Part shown: positions 7,168 through 9,771 of the stretch, one piece after another
Layout: every line of letters starts with the position of its first letter
Position numbering within the stretch: the stretch's first letter is position 1
Assembly (NCBI GenBank): GCA_938016505.1
Contig: CALLWN010000288.1
Location: forward strand, 1-9,771
Direction: 5' to 3'
Source: an uncultured Sphingomonadaceae bacterium
GTDB lineage: Bacteria; Pseudomonadota; Alphaproteobacteria; Sphingomonadales; Sphingomonadaceae
DNA length: 9,771 nucleotides
Made by a program: the position numbers and the translations under genes
Notes under the pieces: model-generated
Databases searched by the model: none
What the model was told of the DNA's origin: nothing
What the model saw: only the letters and a program-made list of their open reading frames with translations

Positions 7168-8150
7168 GAAGGTTTCTCATGGGCCTCGCGGGGCTCGCCG
7201 GGCTCCTGCTGGTGGCGTTCCTCGCCGTCCGCACCCCCGACGTGCCGGTCGAGACGCTGCGGGCGCGCTACGCGAATGCCGCCTCGCAGTTTCTCGAGCT
7301 CGAGCCGGGGTTCGCCGTGCACGTCCGCGACGAGGGTCCGCGCGACGCCCCGGTGCTGCTGCTCCTTCACGGGTCGAACGCCTCGCTCCACACTTGGGAG
7401 CCATGGGTCGAGCGGCTGGCGGCCGATTATCGGGTCGTCACTCTCGACCTTCAGGGCCATGGGCTGACCGGGCCCACTCCTTCCGGCTGCTATTCGGGCA
7501 GCTGCATGGCCGCGACGGTCGAGGCGGTCCGCGCGAGGCTCGGGATCGAACGCATGGGCGTCGGCGGCAACTCGATGGGTGGGCTGGTCGCCATCCGCTA
7601 TGCGCTGGCCCACCCGGAGCGGGTTTCGGCGCTGGTTCTGGTCGACTCGGCCGGGGCGCGGCTGCCATCCCGCGGCAAGCCCCCGCTCGGCTTCCGGATC
7701 GCCGGCATGCCGGGTGTCCGCCAGCTCGCCGAGCATGTGACGCCGCGGGCGATGATCGAACGCTCGCTCGACCAGTCGACCAGCGTCAAGGCCGCAGCCT
7801 CGCCCGGCAAGGTCGACCGCTACTGGGAGCTGCTCCGCCATCCCGGCAACCGGGCAGCGACCATCGCCCGCTTTGCAACCCCGCGCGAGCCGTTCGGGGC
7901 CGATACGCTGGCGGCCCTTGCCGATCTCCCCGTGCTCATCCTCTGGGGCAGCGAGGACCGGCTGTTCCCGCCGGAGGCGGCGCAATGGTTCAAGGCGGCG
8001 CTGCCGCAGGCCGAGCTCGTCATCTATGATGGCGTGGGTCATATCCCGCAGGAGGAGGCGCCGGACGAGAGCGCTGCCGATGTGCGGGCCTTTCTCATGC
8101 GCCACCAGCCCACGGCGGCGAGAGTGGCAGAGCTTCAGTCCCCGGCCTGA
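7164..8150 (+). CDS. Alpha/beta-fold hydrolase with N-terminal signal anchor
   Basis: A 328-residue alpha/beta hydrolase (esterase/lipase-like). An N-terminal hydrophobic stretch follows Arg2-Arg3 (about 4-22: [19 protein letters not shown]), suggesting a signal anchor with the catalytic domain in the periplasm. Core motifs: oxyanion loop HGSN (69-72), nucleophile elbow GNSMGG with Ser137, acid Asp265 in GSEDRLFP and His293 in GVGHIPQEE, forming a complete triad. Start choice: GTG 7164 overlaps the P450 stop (GTGA) and supplies the two arginines expected before an anchor. ATG 7179 (323 residues) has AGAAGG 6 bases upstream but lacks that positive N-terminus. The only two cysteines are C109 and C114. 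The tail overlaps the 3' end of tgt by 16 bases. The substrate is unknown; haloalkane dehalogenase, epoxide hydrolase and esterase relatives share this fold, but a Ser nucleophile argues against the first two. Confidence 0.88.
   Translation: MRRFLMGLAGLAGLLLVAFLAVRTPDVPVETLRARYANAASQFLELEPGFAVHVRDEGPRDAPVLLLLHGSNASLHTWEPWVERLAADYRVVTLDLQGHGLTGPTPSGCYSGSCMAATVEAVRARLGIERMGVGGNSMGGLVAIRYALAHPERVSALVLVDSAGARLPSRGKPPLGFRIAGMPGVRQLAEHVTPRAMIERSLDQSTSVKAAASPGKVDRYWELLRHPGNRAATIARFATPREPFGADTLAALADLPVLILWGSEDRLFPPEAAQWFKAALPQAELVIYDGVGHIPQEEAPDESAADVRAFLMRHQPTAARVAELQSPA
7167..7172 (+). promoter_or_regulatory. Shine-Dalgarno-like site at the P450/hydrolase junction
   Basis: AGAAGG lies 6 bases before ATG 7179 and starts at the last base of the P450 stop codon. 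It supports ATG 7179 as the hydrolase start, or may help ribosomes re-initiate near the overlapping GTG 7164. It is the main evidence against the longer start chosen here. Confidence 0.45.
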
Positions 8151-9250
8151 ACCCAGTCTCGCGCGAAGGCCTCGGCCTTGCCCTGTGCGATCGCGGCGCG
8201 CATCCCCGCCATCATTTCCTGGTAATGCCAGAGGTTGTGCTCGGTCAGAAGCATCGGGCCGAGCATCTCGCCGGCCCTGAACAGGTGGTGGAGATAGGCC
8301 CGGGAGACGCGCGCACACACCGGGCAGGGGCAGCCCGGGTCGAGCGGGCCCATGTCCTCGGCGAAGCGGGCGTTCCTGAGGTTGAGCGTGCCAGCCCGGG
8401 TGAAGGCCTGGGCCGTGCGACCCGAGCGGGTGGGGAGCACGCAATCGAACATGTCGACGCCGCGCAGCACGGCACCGAGGATGTCGGCCGGCTTGCCCAC
8501 GCCCATCAGGTAGCGCGGCCGGTCGGCCGGAAGCTGGCCGGGCGCATGGTCGAGAACCTCGAACATCGCGGCCTGCCCCTCGCCCACGGCGAGCCCGCCG
8601 ATCGCATAGCCCTCGAAGCCGATGGCGACGAGACGCTCGGCCGACTCCCGGCGCAGATCCGCAAACAGCGCGCCCTGCTGGATCCCGAAGAGGGCAGCGC
8701 CCTCGGGCCTTCGTTCGAGGAATGCGGTGCGGGAGCGCTTCGCCCAGCGCATCGAGAGGTTCATCGATCGTGCGGCCTCGGCGTGGGTGGCCGGGTGTTT
8801 CGTGCACTCGTCGAACGCCATGAGGATGTCGCTGCCCAGCAGCTGCTGGATCGCGATCGACCGCTCGGGGCTGACGAAGTGGCGCGTGCCATCGAGGTGC
8901 GAGCGGAACTCCACCCCTTCCTCGCGCACCTTCACGAGATCGCCGAGGCTCATCACCTGGTAGCCGCCCGAATCGGTCAGGATCGGGTGCGGCCAGTCCA
9001 TGAAGCGGTGGAGGCCGCCGAGGCGTGCCACCCTCTCGGCGCCGGGGCGCAGCATCAGGTGGTAGGTGTTGCCGAGCAGGATGTCGGCGCCCGACGCCCT
9101 GACGTCGGCCGGTTTCATCCCCTTGACGGTTGCGGCCGTGCCGACCGGCATGAAGGCCGGCGTGCGCACCGGCCCGCGCGGTGTGTCGATGACGCCGGTG
9201 CGGGCCCGGCCGTCGGTCGCGTGGAGCGTGAAGCGGAAGAGCTCAGCCAT
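8135..9250 (-). CDS. tgt: tRNA-guanine(34) transglycosylase (preQ1-specific, bacterial type)
   Basis: A 371-residue enzyme that swaps guanine 34 for preQ1 in the anticodon of GUN tRNAs (Asp, Asn, His, Tyr), a step of queuosine synthesis. Using Zymomonas mobilis numbering, the catalytic residues are present: D93 in LTDSGG (D102), D147 in MAFDEC (D156) and nucleophile D269 in [11 protein letters not shown] (D280). The zinc site is C307, C309, C312 in CPCPVC and H338 in TEHNLWHY. C149 and V222 match the bacterial C158 and V233 linked to preQ1 rather than queuine use. Start: ATG at 9250 overlaps the queA stop by 8 bases and has no Shine-Dalgarno sequence, so translation is probably coupled to queA. 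A longer in-frame start at 9310 would lie deep inside queA and is rejected. Length is normal. The 3' end overlaps the hydrolase. Confidence 0.97.
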   Translation of the reverse strand: MAELFRFTLHATDGRARTGVIDTPRGPVRTPAFMPVGTAATVKGMKPADVRASGADILLGNTYHLMLRPGAERVARLGGLHRFMDWPHPILTDSGGYQVMSLGDLVKVREEGVEFRSHLDGTRHFVSPERSIAIQQLLGSDILMAFDECTKHPATHAEAARSMNLSMRWAKRSRTAFLERRPEGAALFGIQQGALFADLRRESAERLVAIGFEGYAIGGLAVGEGQAAMFEVLDHAPGQLPADRPRYLMGVGKPADILGAVLRGVDMFDCVLPTRSGRTAQAFTRAGTLNLRNARFAEDMGPLDPGCPCPVCARVSRAYLHHLFRAGEMLGPMLLTEHNLWHYQEMMAGMRAAIAQGKAEAFARDWVQAGD

Positions 9251-9771
9251 TGGGCAGCAGGAGCGAGCTGTCGCCATAGCTGTAGAAGCGGTAGCCCGCC
9301 CTGATGGCATGGGCGTAGGCGGCCTGCATGGTCTCGAGGCCCATCAGCGCCGAAACCAGCATGAAGAGCGTCGAGCGCGGCAGGTGGAAGTTGGTCATCA
9401 GGCCATCGACGGCGCAGAACCGGTAGCCCGGCGTGATGAAGATGTCGGTCGTGCCGGAGAAGGGCTGGAGGCCGGAGGCTTCGAGGAGACGGAGCGAGGT
9501 GGTGCCGACTGCGAGGATGCGGCGGCCTTCCGCCCGCGCTGCGCGAAGCCGCCCGGCAACCTCGGGCGCGACGCTACCCCACTCGGCGTGCATGCGGTGG
9601 TCCTCGGTGCGCTCCGCCTTGACGGGAAGGAAGGTGCCTGCGCCCACGTGCAGCGTGACCGTCTCGCGCTGGATGCCGGCGGCATCGAGCGCTGCGAGGA
9701 GGGCTGGAGTGAAGTGGAGGCCGGCCGTGGGGGCCGCGACAGCACCGTCGACGGCCGCATAGACGGTCTGG
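9243..9771 (-). CDS. queA: tRNA preQ1(34) S-adenosylmethionine ribosyltransferase-isomerase, C-terminal half, 5' truncated by window edge
   Basis: Encodes the last 175 residues of QueA, which transfers and isomerises the ribosyl group of SAM onto preQ1-modified tRNA to give epoxyqueuosine. The frame is open from the window edge (codons from 9770: [20 protein letters not shown]) to TGA at 9243-9245. Family blocks are [52 protein letters not shown] and [12 protein letters not shown] at the C-terminus. The full protein is usually about 345 residues, so roughly half is visible; the start codon lies beyond base 9771. An internal ATG at 9647 is not the real start. The tail overlaps the tgt start by 8 bases, giving a queA-tgt operon whose products act in succession on the same tRNAs (Tgt first, then QueA). 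Confidence 0.96.
   Translation of the reverse strand, partial: QTVYAAVDGAVAAPTAGLHFTPALLAALDAAGIQRETVTLHVGAGTFLPVKAERTEDHRMHAEWGSVAPEVAGRLRAARAEGRRILAVGTTSLRLLEASGLQPFSGTTDIFITPGYRFCAVDGLMTNFHLPRSTLFMLVSALMGLETMQAAYAHAIRAGYRFYSYGDSSLLLPNG

Noticed and set aside
7092..8807. 571-residue open frame on the minus strand
   Set aside because: Antisense to the hydrolase and out of frame with tgt; composition typical of shadows.
8225..9304. 359-residue open frame on the plus strand opposite tgt
   Set aside because: Antisense to tgt, which has complete catalytic and zinc residues; the plus-strand translation has no known motif.
9251..9310. Longer tgt start at 9310
   Set aside because: It would add 20 residues fully inside queA coding sequence, and the MAELFRFTL start at 9250 fits the usual Tgt N-terminus.

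Overview
The window is GC-rich, with strong G/C preference at third codon positions, densely packed genes and very small intergenic gaps. These features, together with a class II (plant/actinobacterial-type) DAHP synthase and the general look of the proteins, suggest an alphaproteobacterium, most likely in or near Sphingomonadales. That placement is inference from pattern memory; no search was run. I see no mobile element, tRNA, rRNA, CRISPR array or phage remnant. The segment looks like ordinary chromosome with some accessory oxygenase-type metabolism inserted.

Layout. (1) Positions 1-4863, plus strand: the 3' end of glmS (glucosamine-6-phosphate synthase), then gor (glutathione reductase), a carotenoid-cleavage-type non-heme iron oxygenase, and a class II DAHP synthase (shikimate pathway entry). 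The gaps are 8, 33 and 41 bases, so co-transcription is possible. (2) Positions 4887-5657, minus strand: a SAM-dependent methyltransferase of unknown substrate, convergent with DAHP synthase. (3) A 133-base divergent intergenic region (5658-5790) with a good sigma70-like promoter reading rightward. (4) Positions 5791-8150, plus strand: a cytochrome P450 and a membrane-anchored or exported alpha/beta hydrolase, tightly coupled. (5) Positions 8135-9771, minus strand: tgt and the C-terminal half of queA, the last shared steps of queuosine tRNA modification, convergent with the hydrolase and overlapping its 3' end by 16 bases.

How the genes work together. queA and tgt form a clear functional pair: Tgt inserts preQ1 into the tRNA anticodon and QueA then converts it to epoxyqueuosine. 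glmS and gor serve core metabolism (amino-sugar supply and thiol redox) without an obvious mutual link. The P450 and hydrolase are probably one operon and may process the same small hydrophobic compound. The carotenoid oxygenase lies about 2.3 kb from the P450 and could belong to the same apocarotenoid, terpenoid or aromatic chemistry, but the sequence alone does not show this. I found no strong evidence for an undescribed multi-gene system. The most interesting items are the orphan oxygenase, the P450-hydrolase pair, and the tightly overlapping gene ends.
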